DNA of 64,000 nt from Candidatus Dormiibacterota bacterium (GTDB lineage Bacteria > Acidobacteriota > Polarisedimenticolia > Gp22-AA2): assembly GCA_035635555.1 (NCBI GenBank), contig DASQAT010000026.1, positions 121,405 through 185,404 of the forward strand, given 5' to 3'. Both the position numbers and the translations under genes were made by a program. Under the pieces are notes generated by a model. That model was not told the origin of the DNA and made no database searches. It worked only from the letters and a program-made list of their open reading frames with translations. This document shows positions 44,064 through 56,250 of the stretch, piece by piece (the first letter of the stretch is position 1; every line of letters starts with the position of its first letter).

Positions 44064-45284
44064 TCAGGCCGCGCTCTCCTTCTGGCCGATCGCGGCGTCC
44101 AGGGGGACGGCGGCGGAGGTCTCGGCCGGCGGCGCCGACGGCGGCACAGCGAGACTCGCCGGCTGCTCCCAGGGGTTGTCCTCCTGCAGCCCTTCGAGCG
44201 AGACATCGATCCCGTAGGCGGCGAACGCCTGGCGGTACGTGTCGAAGTGCGCCCGCAGGTGGCGCGCCGTGGAACGGTAGCCGTAGTTGAGCATGGCCAC
44301 GCGCGAGCCGTAGTTCAGGATGTTCTCCATGAACATGAACGAGTCCGTCCAGGGCGGCTCGATCAGGAAGATGCGCGACTCCGGGTGCTGGGCGCGGAAG
44401 CGCTCCAGGCCCAGCGTCAGCTTCTCGCGCGCGGAGATCCTCTGGGTCTGGTCGACCACGAAGGTGATCCCCTTTTCCCGGATGCGCGCGCAGTGGCCCG
44501 AGAAGGTGGGGATGCAGATGGCGTCGGGATTGTTGCGCAGAGGGATGATCGGATTGAGCAGCACGAGGAAGCGTGAACCGCGCTCGATGGCGATGTCGAC
44601 GTGCGCGACGCTCGCGACGCCGCCGTCCACGAAGTCCAGCCCCTTGATGGTCACCGGCTGGAAGTACAGCGGCAGGGCCGAGGACGCCGCGATGGCGTCG
44701 GAGATGGCGACGTCGCGCCAGCCGGGCGTCCCGAACAGCACGCGCTCCCCCCGGTCCAGGTGGATCGCCGGGATGTACAGCTCCTTGTTCAGGTCCTCGA
44801 AGGTGTTCACGCAGCCGGGGCGCGTCAGAAGTTTGCGCAGGTACGCCTGGTACTTGTTGAGGCTGTAGATCCCGGGCGGCATGTTCTCCTCGAGGGCGTA
44901 GATGGCCCGCGCGATCGAGAACAGCTTCGGGTTGCGTCGGTAGAATCGGACGAGCGCCGGCACGACCTTGAGAGCCCGGAGCAGCGACCTCTTGATCTCC
45001 TGCCAGTCGATCTCCAGGATGTCGTCCTGCTTGAAGTTCAGCGGGTGGTCGGTGTTATGGATGATCGCGCGGCCCACCTCCCCGGGCGGAACGCGGTTCG
45101 CCATCAGCGCCGCGACCACGGCGCCCCCGCTGGTGCCGACGAAGATGTCGAAGTCGTTGACCCGGAACGACCCGGCGAAGAAATGATCGAGGGCCTGCAG
45201 CGCGCCGAACTCGTACATCGCGCCGGTGATGCCGCCACCCGCGAGGACCAGGCTCAGGGTGCCCCGGCCTGGGGTCGTGGTCAC
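44064..45284 (-). CDS. Patatin-like phospholipase
   Basis: A 406-residue protein. GGGITGAMYEFGAL is the oxyanion segment, GTSGG holds the nucleophile Ser, and DGG the catalytic Asp. These proteins are lipid acyl hydrolases. GTG 45284 follows a GGAGG and overlaps the upstream stop by GTGA. The C-terminal about 45 residues are a Pro/Ala-rich tail. A longer open frame to 46295 is an antisense-type run through the neighbouring gene and is not used. Confidence 0.92.
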   Translation of the reverse strand: MTTTPGRGTLSLVLAGGGITGAMYEFGALQALDHFFAGSFRVNDFDIFVGTSGGAVVAALMANRVPPGEVGRAIIHNTDHPLNFKQDDILEIDWQEIKRSLLRALKVVPALVRFYRRNPKLFSIARAIYALEENMPPGIYSLNKYQAYLRKLLTRPGCVNTFEDLNKELYIPAIHLDRGERVLFGTPGWRDVAISDAIAASSALPLYFQPVTIKGLDFVDGGVASVAHVDIAIERGSRFLVLLNPIIPLRNNPDAICIPTFSGHCARIREKGITFVVDQTQRISAREKLTLGLERFRAQHPESRIFLIEPPWTDSFMFMENILNYGSRVAMLNYGYRSTARHLRAHFDTYRQAFAAYGIDVSLEGLQEDNPWEQPASLAVPPSAPPAETSAAVPLDAAIGQKESAA

Positions 45285-46191
45285 GGGTGGGCCTCCTTGT
45301 CCGGGGCGGCGGCCTGGGACGCGTCGGCGGGGGTACCCTCCAGGACTTCCACCGCGACGATCTTCCAGGCGCTGTCGACACTGAACCCGGCCATGGTGCT
45401 TCCCTTGATCCCGCTCCGCGCCTCGACCGCCACACGCGTGGTGCGTCCCGAAACGATGGTGATCCGGGCGCCGTCCGATTCGAGCAGGCGCCAGGTCCCC
45501 GACCCCGCCTGCTTGCCGGCCGCTCCGACGACGATGTTGTGCGTCCCCTCCGGAAGGGGGATCTCGTACGATGGCTGGTGGTCGAGATAGAGCACCTCGT
45601 GACCTTTGATCTTTTCGGTGGCGCTCCCGGGCCGGAACAGGAGGAGCTCGTGGCGCGGCGCCCCCTGGAGCTGCGAGCGCGAATCCCAGTGATCGGGGAC
45701 GTGATCGGCCGAGATGCACAGGACCGCCAGCGCCATGTCGGTCATCAGCCCCACCTCCATGCCTCCCCGCCGCCGTATCCCCCTGGGGAGGGACTTCAGC
45801 GCGATTGCGGAGAATTCGGCCGGCGCCTGGTCGTCGCCGGCGGCGGGGGGGAACTCGACGCGCAATGTGCCTGTCCGGCCCGGACCCGGCGTCGGGGTGG
45901 GTGGGACCTCGAGTCTCGGCATGGCCGCCTGGCGCCGCCGCATCGCCTCGATGACGGTCTCGCCGACGCCCGCCTGGCGCAGCTCGGCGACCATGTCGGC
46001 GGACAGGTCGAAATCGGCCGGGCGCTTTTCGATGGCGGCGAGGACTTCCTTCTCGGGCGTCCCGGTCATCACCAGCCGGACCACGTCCTCGTTCGTCAGG
46101 GGTGCCTTGGTCGAGGCCGCGGCGAAGGCGGCGGGAAGGTACGGCGCCGCCAGGAGCAGAACGAAGGCGAGAGCGCCCGCCGTCCGGTGCA

Positions 46192-46195
<4 letters not shown>
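45281..46195 (-). CDS. Secreted protein with N-terminal LTNEDVV-type helical domain
   Basis: A 304-residue exported protein. A signal peptide ends near FAAAS. Residues about 33-90 (LTNEDVVRLVMTGTPEKEVLAAIEKRP, FDLSADMVAELRQAGVGETVIEAM) form a helical module seen in many exported proteins of environmental bacteria. After a Pro-rich linker the rest is beta-rich and unassigned. It is flanked by ATGA and GTGA overlaps with pyrF and the patatin gene. Confidence 0.7.
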
Positions 46196-46908
<713 letters not shown>

Positions 46909-47005
46909 CTTCGAAATGTTTGCAGAACTCGGGCCGCATTGCAAGGAGCGCCTCAAAGAAGACCCCGCTGACGCCGGACGCGCGGCGGGCCTGCCCTGGT
47001 CGTTC

Positions 47006-47034
47006 TTGACCTCACCCTGACTGCGGTCGATAAT
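47006..47034 (+). promoter_or_regulatory. Sigma-70 promoter close to the thioredoxin start
   Basis: TTGACC (47006-47011), 17 bases, GATAAT (47029-47034). The predicted initiation point near 47041 is about two bases before ATG 47043, and no ribosome site lies between. The mRNA is probably leaderless. Confidence 0.55.
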
Positions 47035-47042
47035 CGTCGGTC

Positions 47043-47516
47043 ATGAGCAAGGGCATTCGCGGTGTCCTCCTGGCGGCAGCGGCGGTCGCGATAGTGGCCG
47101 CGCTGCTGGGAGCGTATGCGTACAACCGCGCCCCGCGGGGGGAGGCGGACGTCTCGATCATCGCCCACGGGGAGAGGGTCGACCTCCAGGCGCACGCGGT
47201 CCCCGGCAAGTACACGGTGTTCGACTTCTACGCGGTCTGGTGCCCGCCGTGCCGCGTCCTGGGGCCGGCGCTCGAGAAGCTCGCGTCCCGCAACACCGCG
47301 AAGCTTGCGATCAGGAAGGTGGACATCGTGGACTGGACGATGCCGGTCGCGGAGCAGTACGGAGTCCAGGAGCTGCCGTACCTGGTCCTGTTCGACGCGA
47401 GCGGGAGGAAGGTGGCGGACGGCGAGAAGGTGTACGACTCGCTGAACGAGCTGTTCGGCCAGGACGCGCTCGACGTCGACCGGGCCACGGAGAAGCCGCC
47501 GACCAGCGCGATGTGA
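47043..47516 (+). CDS. Membrane-anchored thioredoxin-like protein
   Basis: A 157-residue protein with a signal-anchor helix (VLLAAAAVAIVAALLGAYAY) and a thioredoxin fold containing FYAVWCPPCRVLGPAL. The CPPC active site suggests periplasmic disulfide reduction or oxidation. The cis-Pro segment is ELPYLVLFD. It converges on pyrD. Confidence 0.9.
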   Translation: MSKGIRGVLLAAAAVAIVAALLGAYAYNRAPRGEADVSIIAHGERVDLQAHAVPGKYTVFDFYAVWCPPCRVLGPALEKLASRNTAKLAIRKVDIVDWTMPVAEQYGVQELPYLVLFDASGRKVADGEKVYDSLNELFGQDALDVDRATEKPPTSAM

Positions 47517-47525
47517 GGGGACCCG

Positions 47526-48542
47526 CTACCCGGCGGGGGGTGTCGGCGTCCCGCTTGCCGGAAGCCTCAGCGTCCCCGTGATCTCCCGCACCGCTCGAAC
47601 CCCCTCTCTCACGCACCACGCCTCGATCTCCCGCACCAGGCGCACCGAGCCGGTCGGGTCGAAGAAGTTCAGGGTCCCCACCTGGACGGCGGAGCTCCCG
47701 GCCAGCATGAATTCAAGGGCGTCCTCCACGCGGCTGATCCCCCCCATGCCGAGGACCGGCAGCCCGACCTCCCTATGGACACGGTGCACCATGTACAGCG
47801 CCAGCGGCTTGATCGCGGGGCCGGAAAGACCCCCGACGACGTTGTCCAGCACCGGGCGTCGGGTCTTGAGGTCGATCGCCATGCCGAGGAACGTGTTCAC
47901 GAGCGACAGGATGTCGGCCCCGCCTTCCTTCGCGGCGCGCCCGGCGGCGGCGACGTCCGTGATGTTGGGGGTCAGCTTCACGATGAGGGGCTGGTCGGGC
48001 GCGGCGCGCCGCACGGCCGCAACGACCTCGCGGACGACCGGTGGGGACACCCCGAAGGCGAGGCCCCCCTTCTCGGTGTTGGGACAGGACAGGTTGAGCT
48101 CGAGCGCCGCCAGACCCGGGGCGCCGTTGAGACGCCGCGACACCGCCACGTATTCCTCCTGCGTCTCGCCGAACACGTTGGCGATGACCGCGGTGCCGCA
48201 GTCACGCAGCGCCGGCAGCTTCTCGGCGAGGAACGCCTCGACACCGACGTTCGCCAGGCCGATGGCGTTGAGCATCCCGGAGGGTGTCTCGCACGTGCGC
48301 GGCGGAGCGTTGCCGCGGCGGGGGAGAAGCGACAGCCCCTTGGTGACGAAGCCGCCGAGATCCGCCAGCCTGAGGTAAGGCGCGAACTCGCAACCGTACC
48401 CGAAGGTGCCGCTGGCCGCGACGACCGGGTTCTTCAGGCGAAGCGGCCCGAGGCTCACCGAGAGGTCGACGTCGGCCGGCCGCGGGGAGGCGTCGCGCAC
48501 GCGCGCGCCGCCGCGCCGCCGGCGAGGCGTCGCGCGTCTCAC
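47526..48542 (-). CDS. pyrD: Dihydroorotate dehydrogenase, class 1B catalytic subunit
   Basis: A 338-residue FMN enzyme. The catalytic Cys is in LELNLSCPNTEKGG, as in class 1B. KNPVVAASGTFGYG and GMGGISRVEDALEFMLAG are FMN-site segments. GTG 48542 overlaps the pyrK stop; GTG 48500 is an alternative start nearer the conserved N-terminus. It partners the adjacent PyrK for NAD-linked oxidation. Confidence 0.93.
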   Translation of the reverse strand: MRRATPRRRRGGARVRDASPRPADVDLSVSLGPLRLKNPVVAASGTFGYGCEFAPYLRLADLGGFVTKGLSLLPRRGNAPPRTCETPSGMLNAIGLANVGVEAFLAEKLPALRDCGTAVIANVFGETQEEYVAVSRRLNGAPGLAALELNLSCPNTEKGGLAFGVSPPVVREVVAAVRRAAPDQPLIVKLTPNITDVAAAGRAAKEGGADILSLVNTFLGMAIDLKTRRPVLDNVVGGLSGPAIKPLALYMVHRVHREVGLPVLGMGGISRVEDALEFMLAGSSAVQVGTLNFFDPTGSVRLVREIEAWCVREGVRAVREITGTLRLPASGTPTPPAG

Positions 48543-49339
48543 AGGACCACCTCGTCGGCGCGAAACACCGGCCCCTCGGTGCAGACACGCCGGAAGACCG
48601 GCCCGCGCTGGTCCGCAGGACAGCGCGTCACGCACCCCAGGCACACTCCGATTCCGCAGGGCATCTGGGACTCCAGCGCGAGCTGGCACGGGATCCCTGC
48701 CCCGAGCGCCAGAGCGCCGACCGCCTTCAGCATCGGCGTCGGTCCGCAGGCGAAGATCTCCAGGGGCGCGCCGCCGGCGTCGGCCAGAATCGGCTCGAGG
48801 ACCCGGGTCACCAACCCTCTCGTCCCGGCGCTTCCATCCTCGGTCGCCAGGCGCACCGGCACGCGTTTCTTGCGGAAGAACTCCAGGGCCACGAGGTCGC
48901 CCCGCGAACGCGCCCCGTAGACCAGCAGGGGAGTCTCGCGGCGCGCGGCGCGCAGGCTTTCGACGAGGAACGGGAAGATGGCGATGCCGACGCCCCCCGA
49001 AACCAGGATCGGCCTTGTCCCGCCGTCCGGAAGGCGGAAGCCCTTCCCGAGCGGACCGAGTGTCGGCACGAGGGCTCCCACCGGCTGCTGCGACAGGTAA
49101 CGCGTTCCCTCGCCGACGATCTTGTAGAGGATCTGGATCCGGCCGCGTCGCCCGGGCAGAACGCGGCAGATGCTCATGGGGCGTCGCAGGAGAGGATCGA
49201 ATCCCGCGCGCGTCTGCAGCATGACGAACTGGCCGGCCCGGGCCTCGCGGGCGATAGAAGGACACTCGAGGGTGAGAAGGAAATGATCCCGGTTGAGTGC
49301 GTCGTGGCGGAGGACCGGGGCCGGTGCGTCGAACGGCAT
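48539..49339 (-). CDS. pyrK: Dihydroorotate dehydrogenase electron transfer subunit
   Basis: A 266-residue subunit with FAD site RRPMSIC, NAD region LVSGGVGIAIFPFL and C-terminal 2Fe-2S cysteines CGIGVCLGCVTRC plus a later CTEG. ATG 49339 gives the standard N-terminus. An open frame to 50173 is antisense to the neighbour and is rejected. Together with pyrD it forms the class 1B enzyme. Confidence 0.93.
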   Translation of the reverse strand: MPFDAPAPVLRHDALNRDHFLLTLECPSIAREARAGQFVMLQTRAGFDPLLRRPMSICRVLPGRRGRIQILYKIVGEGTRYLSQQPVGALVPTLGPLGKGFRLPDGGTRPILVSGGVGIAIFPFLVESLRAARRETPLLVYGARSRGDLVALEFFRKKRVPVRLATEDGSAGTRGLVTRVLEPILADAGGAPLEIFACGPTPMLKAVGALALGAGIPCQLALESQMPCGIGVCLGCVTRCPADQRGPVFRRVCTEGPVFRADEVVL

Positions 49340-49401
49340 GCCGATAACGGACTCTATCACAAGGCCGGAGGCCGGACAACGCTGTGCTACCATCGAATGC
49401 C

Positions 49402-51147
49402 GTGACATTTCCGAAGCTCGTCGCGCACGCCGCCATGGCCGGGCTCTACGGCGGGCTCGTCGTGGCCCTCCTCCTCCGACTCGCAAACAGCCCGGGAGGA
49501 TCGGAGCGGGGCTGGCCGGTGGTCGCCCCCCTCGTGGTGATCCTGGCGTACACGCTGGCCGCGGCCTTCGTCTGGCCCGTTCTGTACGCCGCCCTGAGAT
49601 TCTTCGCCAGCCACCGGCTCCGTCTGGGCTGGATGAGTCTGCGCTACGCCAACGGCTTCTTGACGGTGAACATGGCCGCACTTCTCGGCTCCGGCTGGAC
49701 GATGCTGTCGGAGTACCGATCGGGGCTGGCCCCGCCCGTCGCGGATCGCCTGACGCGGGTCTGTGTCTTTCTGACGATCGCCTGGCTCGTCGAGGTGACC
49801 GTCGCGACGGCCCCGTCCCTGCGCCGGCGGACCGCTCCCCAGGCCGCGGCCGCCGGGATCGCCCTCGTCGCTCTCCTGGTGTCGTTGCGCCTCGGTCCGG
49901 CGTCCGGCGCCGGGACACCGGCCGCGGGCACTCGGCCCGGTCGCGGAGAAACGGCGGACCCCGCCGCCTCGCTCTCGGGCGGCCCGGCCGCGGATCCATC
50001 CGTCCCAGGAACTGATGGAGGCCCCCCCGCGGTGGGCCGCCGCCTGCTGCTTCTGAATTTCGACGGAGCCGACCTCGACACGATCTTGACGATGCAGGCC
50101 CAGGGGAAGCTCCCGGGGTTCTCACGCCTGGTGCAGGAGGGGTCCTACGGTCGTCTCGCGTCCATCGCGCCATGCGTGGCCCCGGTGACCCGCGCCACCT
50201 TGATCACGGGCATGCTGCCTTACCGCCACGGCGTGCGCAGCGACCAGGTCAGGAGTGTCTTCGGCCGCCCTCCCCGGTTCGACATCGTGCCGCCCGGCAT
50301 CGGATTCGATCTCCTGCTGGCGCCCGTTCTGGAGCGGCGGGCGTCGTCGGTCTCCGGGCGGCGGACACAGGCGTTCTGGGAGATCAGCGGGCGCCAGGGC
50401 GGTCGAGGCGAGGCGGCCGGCTGGGACATCGACCTGGACGACGCCCGCGCGGAGTGGCCGGAGGTCGCAACCGATGGGGCGCAGAAGGACTGGATCGGCA
50501 AGGTCCTGGACCCGGAGGTCATGCGCCAGAAGGATCCCAAGGCCCGCTCCCTGGTCCGCGAGATCAAGCGCGCGGTCGCGGCCGACACCAGTGTCCTGGA
50601 TGCGCTGCGGCGCTTCGGGACCCGGAATGAGCGCGGCGTGGCGGCGCTGTCGTTCCCCGGTCTCGACCGCGTGGCGCACGTCTTCCTGCGTTACGCGCGT
50701 CCCGCCGACTTCGGCAATGTCGGCGCGCGTGACGTCGATCTCTACGGACCTGTCCTGGAGCGCTACTACAGGCGGATCGACGGCATCGTGGAGAGCGCCC
50801 TGCGGGCGGAGGCGGAGTCCACCCTCGTCCTCGTGACCGCGACCCACGGGATCGAGCCGGCGCCGCCCCTGCACAGGCTGCGGGACGAAATCCTGGGTGG
50901 TGAGCACCTCTCCGGTGTTCACGAGGACACCCCCGCCGGCTTCCTGTTCGCCCACGGGGTCGTGGTGTCGCGCGGGCGAGTGTTCGGCAAGGGTTCGATC
51001 GCGGACGTCACGCCCACGGTCCTGTACGCGCTCGGGCTGCCGGTAGCGCGCGACACACACGGCAGCATCCTGGCGGGTCTGTTCAGCGAGGCCTACACCG
51101 CCGCCCACCCGGTCACCGTCATCGGGAGCTACGACATGGATCAGTGA
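49402..51147 (+). CDS. Membrane protein with alkaline-phosphatase-superfamily domain
   Basis: A 581-residue protein. Four helices occupy the first about 170 residues, then a Pro/Gly linker. The catalytic domain begins RRLLLLNFDGADLDT (metal Asp) and has PVTRATLITGMLPYRHGV, in which a Thr is the likely nucleophile, as in nucleotide pyrophosphatases/phosphodiesterases. Later VTATHG and GEHLSGVHED supply metal ligands. Substrate is unknown. GTG 49402 or 49384 may be the start; a -10-like TACCAT lies at 49388-49393. Confidence 0.8.
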   Translation: MTFPKLVAHAAMAGLYGGLVVALLLRLANSPGGSERGWPVVAPLVVILAYTLAAAFVWPVLYAALRFFASHRLRLGWMSLRYANGFLTVNMAALLGSGWTMLSEYRSGLAPPVADRLTRVCVFLTIAWLVEVTVATAPSLRRRTAPQAAAAGIALVALLVSLRLGPASGAGTPAAGTRPGRGETADPAASLSGGPAADPSVPGTDGGPPAVGRRLLLLNFDGADLDTILTMQAQGKLPGFSRLVQEGSYGRLASIAPCVAPVTRATLITGMLPYRHGVRSDQVRSVFGRPPRFDIVPPGIGFDLLLAPVLERRASSVSGRRTQAFWEISGRQGGRGEAAGWDIDLDDARAEWPEVATDGAQKDWIGKVLDPEVMRQKDPKARSLVREIKRAVAADTSVLDALRRFGTRNERGVAALSFPGLDRVAHVFLRYARPADFGNVGARDVDLYGPVLERYYRRIDGIVESALRAEAESTLVLVTATHGIEPAPPLHRLRDEILGGEHLSGVHEDTPAGFLFAHGVVVSRGRVFGKGSIADVTPTVLYALGLPVARDTHGSILAGLFSEAYTAAHPVTVIGSYDMDQ

Positions 51148-51256
51148 CGTCCAGGGCTGAAAGACCTCCCCAGGCCGATGTAACGGCCCGGCGCCCGCAA
51201 GCGCCGCTCGTGCCCAGGGAGCGGGCACGGGCGGTGCCGGTTGCGGAGACTCGCGG

Positions 51257-51285
51257 TTGACACGACGGCCGGGGTCGGGTATTCT
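51257..51285 (+). promoter_or_regulatory. Sigma-70 promoter of pyrR-pyrB-pyrC
   Basis: TTGACA (51257-51262), 17 bases, TATTCT (51280-51285). Initiation near 51292 yields a leader of about 130 bases that contains the PyrR element and terminator. Confidence 0.75.
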
Positions 51286-51314
51286 TCTTTGGCCTCGGCG
51301 ATACGACGCGCTTT

Positions 51315-53099
<1,785 letters not shown>

Positions 53100-53119
<20 letters not shown>

Positions 53120-54413
53120 GGGCGGCCGGGTGATCGACCCGGCCACGAAGACCGACGCCGTCATGGATCTCCTGATCGTCGACGGTCGCATCGCCGAGCG
53201 GCGCGTCCCCGAGAAAGGCCGGGGCGCGGCGCCGGACGGTCGCGTGATCGACGCGACCGGGCACTGGGTCTGTCCGGGGCTCGTCGACATGCACGTGCAC
53301 CTGCGCGAGCCGGGGCAGGAGCACAAAGAGTCGATCGAGAGCGGCACGCGCGCCGCGGCCGCGGGCGGCTTCACGTCGGTTGCGTGCATGCCGAACACCG
53401 ATCCCTGGAACGACGGCCTGTCGGTGACCGAGTACATCGTGGCCGAGGCGCGCCGCAAGGGGATGGTGAACGTCTTCCCGATCGGCTGCGTCAGCAAGGG
53501 CGGCCTGGGCGTGGAGCTGGCGGAGATCGGCGACATGGTGCGCTCGGGCGCCGTGGCGGTGTCGGACGACGGCCGGCCGGTCGGGAACAGCCACCTGCTG
53601 CGCATGGCGCTGGAGTACACGAAGATCTTCGGTATCCCTCTCATCGACCATTGCGAGGACGCGAACCTCAGCGCCTCCGGCGTGATGAACGAGGGATTCG
53701 TGTCGACCCTCCTCGGCCTCAAGGGGATCCCGGGTGCCTCGGAGGAAGTCGCCGTGGCGACCGACCTGGCGGTGGCCGCCATGACCGGCGGGCGGCTGCA
53801 CGTGGCGCACATCAGCACGCGCGGCAGCCTCGAGAAGGTGCGGCGTGCCCGGCAGGAGGGCGTCGCCGTCACCTGCGAGGCGACGCCGCACCACCTGGTC
53901 CTCACCGATCAGTCGGTCGCCGACTCGCGCTACGATCCCAACACGAAGATGAACCCGCCGCTCAGGAGCGAGGAGGACCGGCAGGCCCTGCTGCAGGGGC
54001 TCCTGGACGGGACGATCGACGCCATCGCCTCGGACCATGCGCCGCACCACGCGGACGAGAAGCTCGTCGAGTACGACGAGGCGCCGTTCGGCATCATCGG
54101 CCTGGAAACCACGGTCCCCCTGATCGTCGACCGCTGCGTGCGGAAGGGGGGCCTGGCTCCGGCCCGCTTCGTCGAGCTCCTGTCGCGGAACCCGGCCCGC
54201 ATCCTGGGGATCAAGAAGGGGACGCTCGCGGTCGGCGCGGACGCCGACGTCACGATCATCGATCCGGAGCTCGAGCGGATGGTGGACGTGTCGCAGTTCA
54301 AGTCGAAGTCGCGGAACAGCCCGTTCCACGGCTGGACCCTGCGCGGCTGGCCGGTCGCCACGGTCGTGGGGGGCCGCGTGGTCCACGAGCTTCAGCCCGT
54401 CGCCAGCCGCTGA
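53100..54413 (+). CDS. pyrC: Dihydroorotase
   Basis: A 437-residue class I enzyme. Metal ligands are in [26 protein letters not shown] and DHAPHH. TTG 53100 follows GGCGGGAGG and overlaps pyrB by 20 bases. Length is typical of the class that pairs with aspartate transcarbamoylase. It ends four bases before the next gene. Confidence 0.95.
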
Positions 54414-54417
54414 GTCG

Positions 54418-56226
54418 ATGCCCGTCCGTCCCGGACCGACCGTCCCGATCCTGCTGCTGACGCTCCTGGCCGCGCACCTCTTCACGTGCTCGTGCCGCGG
54501 CCGCTTCGATGCGGCGCACGAGGACGTCGTCCTGATCGTGGTGGACACGCTGCGCGCCGACCACCTGGGTGTCTACGGCTACGACCGCGGAACGTCCCCG
54601 CGCATCGACGCGCTGGCGCGGCATTCGACCGTGTTCGAGTCGGCCTGGTCGGCCGCGCCCTGGACGCTGCCGTCGGTGATGTCGATGATGACGTCCCGGC
54701 TTCCGTCGAGCCACCGGGTCGAGAACGACGGCCTGAAGCTCGGGGCGGACGTGCCGACACTGGCCGAGACGATGAAGCGGGCGGGCTACTCGACCGGCGC
54801 CTTCGTGTCGCACGTCTACGTCTCGTCGATCTTCGGCTTCGATCGCGGCTTCGAGACCTTCGAAGACTTCGGCGTGTCGCGGCCTTCCTACCGGCCGGAA
54901 GCCCGCATGGAGCCGGCCGCGGACCGCGTCACCGACGCCGCCCTCGCCTGGCTGTCGCGGCAGGGGCGCAGGCCCGTCTTCCTCTTCGTGCATTATTTCG
55001 ACGCGCACTGGCCCTACGAGCCGCCCGAGCGGTTCCGGGCCCTCTACCCCGACGACTACCACGGCCCCCTGGACGCGACCTACGATTCGATCTCGAAGTT
55101 CCAGGACCCGCGTCTGCCCCTGCCGGACGACTACCGCCGGTTCCTGATCGACCGGTACGATGGCGAGATCCGCTTCGTGGACGAGCAGATCGGCCGCCTG
55201 CTGGACGGCCTGGCGGCGTCCGGACGCGGGACGCGCGCCTTCCTGGTCGTCACCGCGGACCACGGCGAGGAGTTCAAGGACCACGGCTCGATCGGTCACG
55301 GCCGCCGGCTCTACGAGGAGGTCGTGCGCGTGCCGCTCGTCATGGGGCGCCTGGCGCCGGCGGCCGGTCCGCCGCAGGCACGCGTCACGGTGCCGGTGAG
55401 CGCGATCGATCTGCTCCCCACGATTGCCGAGGTCGCCGGCACCGCGCCGCCTCCGGGCGTGCAGGGAGCGAGTCTCATGCCCCTCCTGCGGGTGCCGCCG
55501 TCCGGAGCCTCTGGCGGGGCTGCCTCGGGCCCGCCGGCGGAGCGGCCGCTGGTGAGCGAGACGATCAGGCTGAACGCGCATCTGAAGGCGATCCGGCGCG
55601 GATCGTTGAAGCTCATCCAGTCCATGGACGAGAACCGCGGCGAGCTCTATGACCTCGCCGCCGATCCGCGCGAGCGGGACGATCTGTCGGAGAAGCGGCC
55701 CGAGGACAGGCGGGCCCTGGTGCGGGGGCTGTTCGCGCAGGTGGACTTCCTTTCGGGGGGGTGGAACCTGCGCTGGAGCAGCGACGGCCGGAAGCACCGC
55801 TTCCAGGGGCAGGTTCGCACGCGGGGAATCTTCCGCTCGGTGGTCCCGCTGTTCCGGGAGCGCGGCAAGTACGTCCTCGGCGCGCCGGGGACGCTCACCT
55901 TCACCGACGACGGCCAGGACGGAGCGAGCGGCCTGTCCTTCACGATCGCTCCCGAGGAGTCGGAGGCCGAATTCTACCTTCTCGTCGACGGGCGGCCGGT
56001 CCTCGATCACATCTTCCTGGGGGGCGGCGAGAGCAATCCGCGCGTCATGCCCTTCGCCCTGGAAGGCCGTCCCACGCTCGACGCCGCCTACACGAGACCG
56101 CCGCACGCCGACGGCGGGCGGCTTGGCTTCTTCATCTGGCACCTGCGGCCGGCAGGACCGGAGCAGAGCGTCGTCCTGGACGACGAGATCCGGGAACGAC
56201 TAAAATCCCTCGGCTATATCAACTGA
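54418..56226 (+). CDS. Sulfatase-family protein with Thr at the nucleophile position
   Basis: A 602-residue protein with a hydrophobic leader (LLLTLLAAHLFTCSC, possible lipobox). The alkaline-phosphatase-fold domain has VVDTLRADHLGVYGY and VTADHGEEFKDHGSIGHG. The modified-Cys motif CxPSR of true sulfatases reads TLPSV (AAPWTLPSVMSMM), so the nucleophile would be Thr and sulfatase activity is unlikely. Phosphodiester or phosphotransfer chemistry fits better. The last about 160 residues are a separate beta-rich domain. Confidence 0.85.
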   Translation: MPVRPGPTVPILLLTLLAAHLFTCSCRGRFDAAHEDVVLIVVDTLRADHLGVYGYDRGTSPRIDALARHSTVFESAWSAAPWTLPSVMSMMTSRLPSSHRVENDGLKLGADVPTLAETMKRAGYSTGAFVSHVYVSSIFGFDRGFETFEDFGVSRPSYRPEARMEPAADRVTDAALAWLSRQGRRPVFLFVHYFDAHWPYEPPERFRALYPDDYHGPLDATYDSISKFQDPRLPLPDDYRRFLIDRYDGEIRFVDEQIGRLLDGLAASGRGTRAFLVVTADHGEEFKDHGSIGHGRRLYEEVVRVPLVMGRLAPAAGPPQARVTVPVSAIDLLPTIAEVAGTAPPPGVQGASLMPLLRVPPSGASGGAASGPPAERPLVSETIRLNAHLKAIRRGSLKLIQSMDENRGELYDLAADPRERDDLSEKRPEDRRALVRGLFAQVDFLSGGWNLRWSSDGRKHRFQGQVRTRGIFRSVVPLFRERGKYVLGAPGTLTFTDDGQDGASGLSFTIAPEESEAEFYLLVDGRPVLDHIFLGGGESNPRVMPFALEGRPTLDAAYTRPPHADGGRLGFFIWHLRPAGPEQSVVLDDEIRERLKSLGYIN

Positions 56227-56250
56227 AGCGCCGCCGCGCGGCGCGGGAGA

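Noticed and set aside
49340..50173. Extension of the pyrK frame upstream
   Set aside because: It is antisense to the alkaline-phosphatase-fold gene, and PyrK normally begins near 49339.
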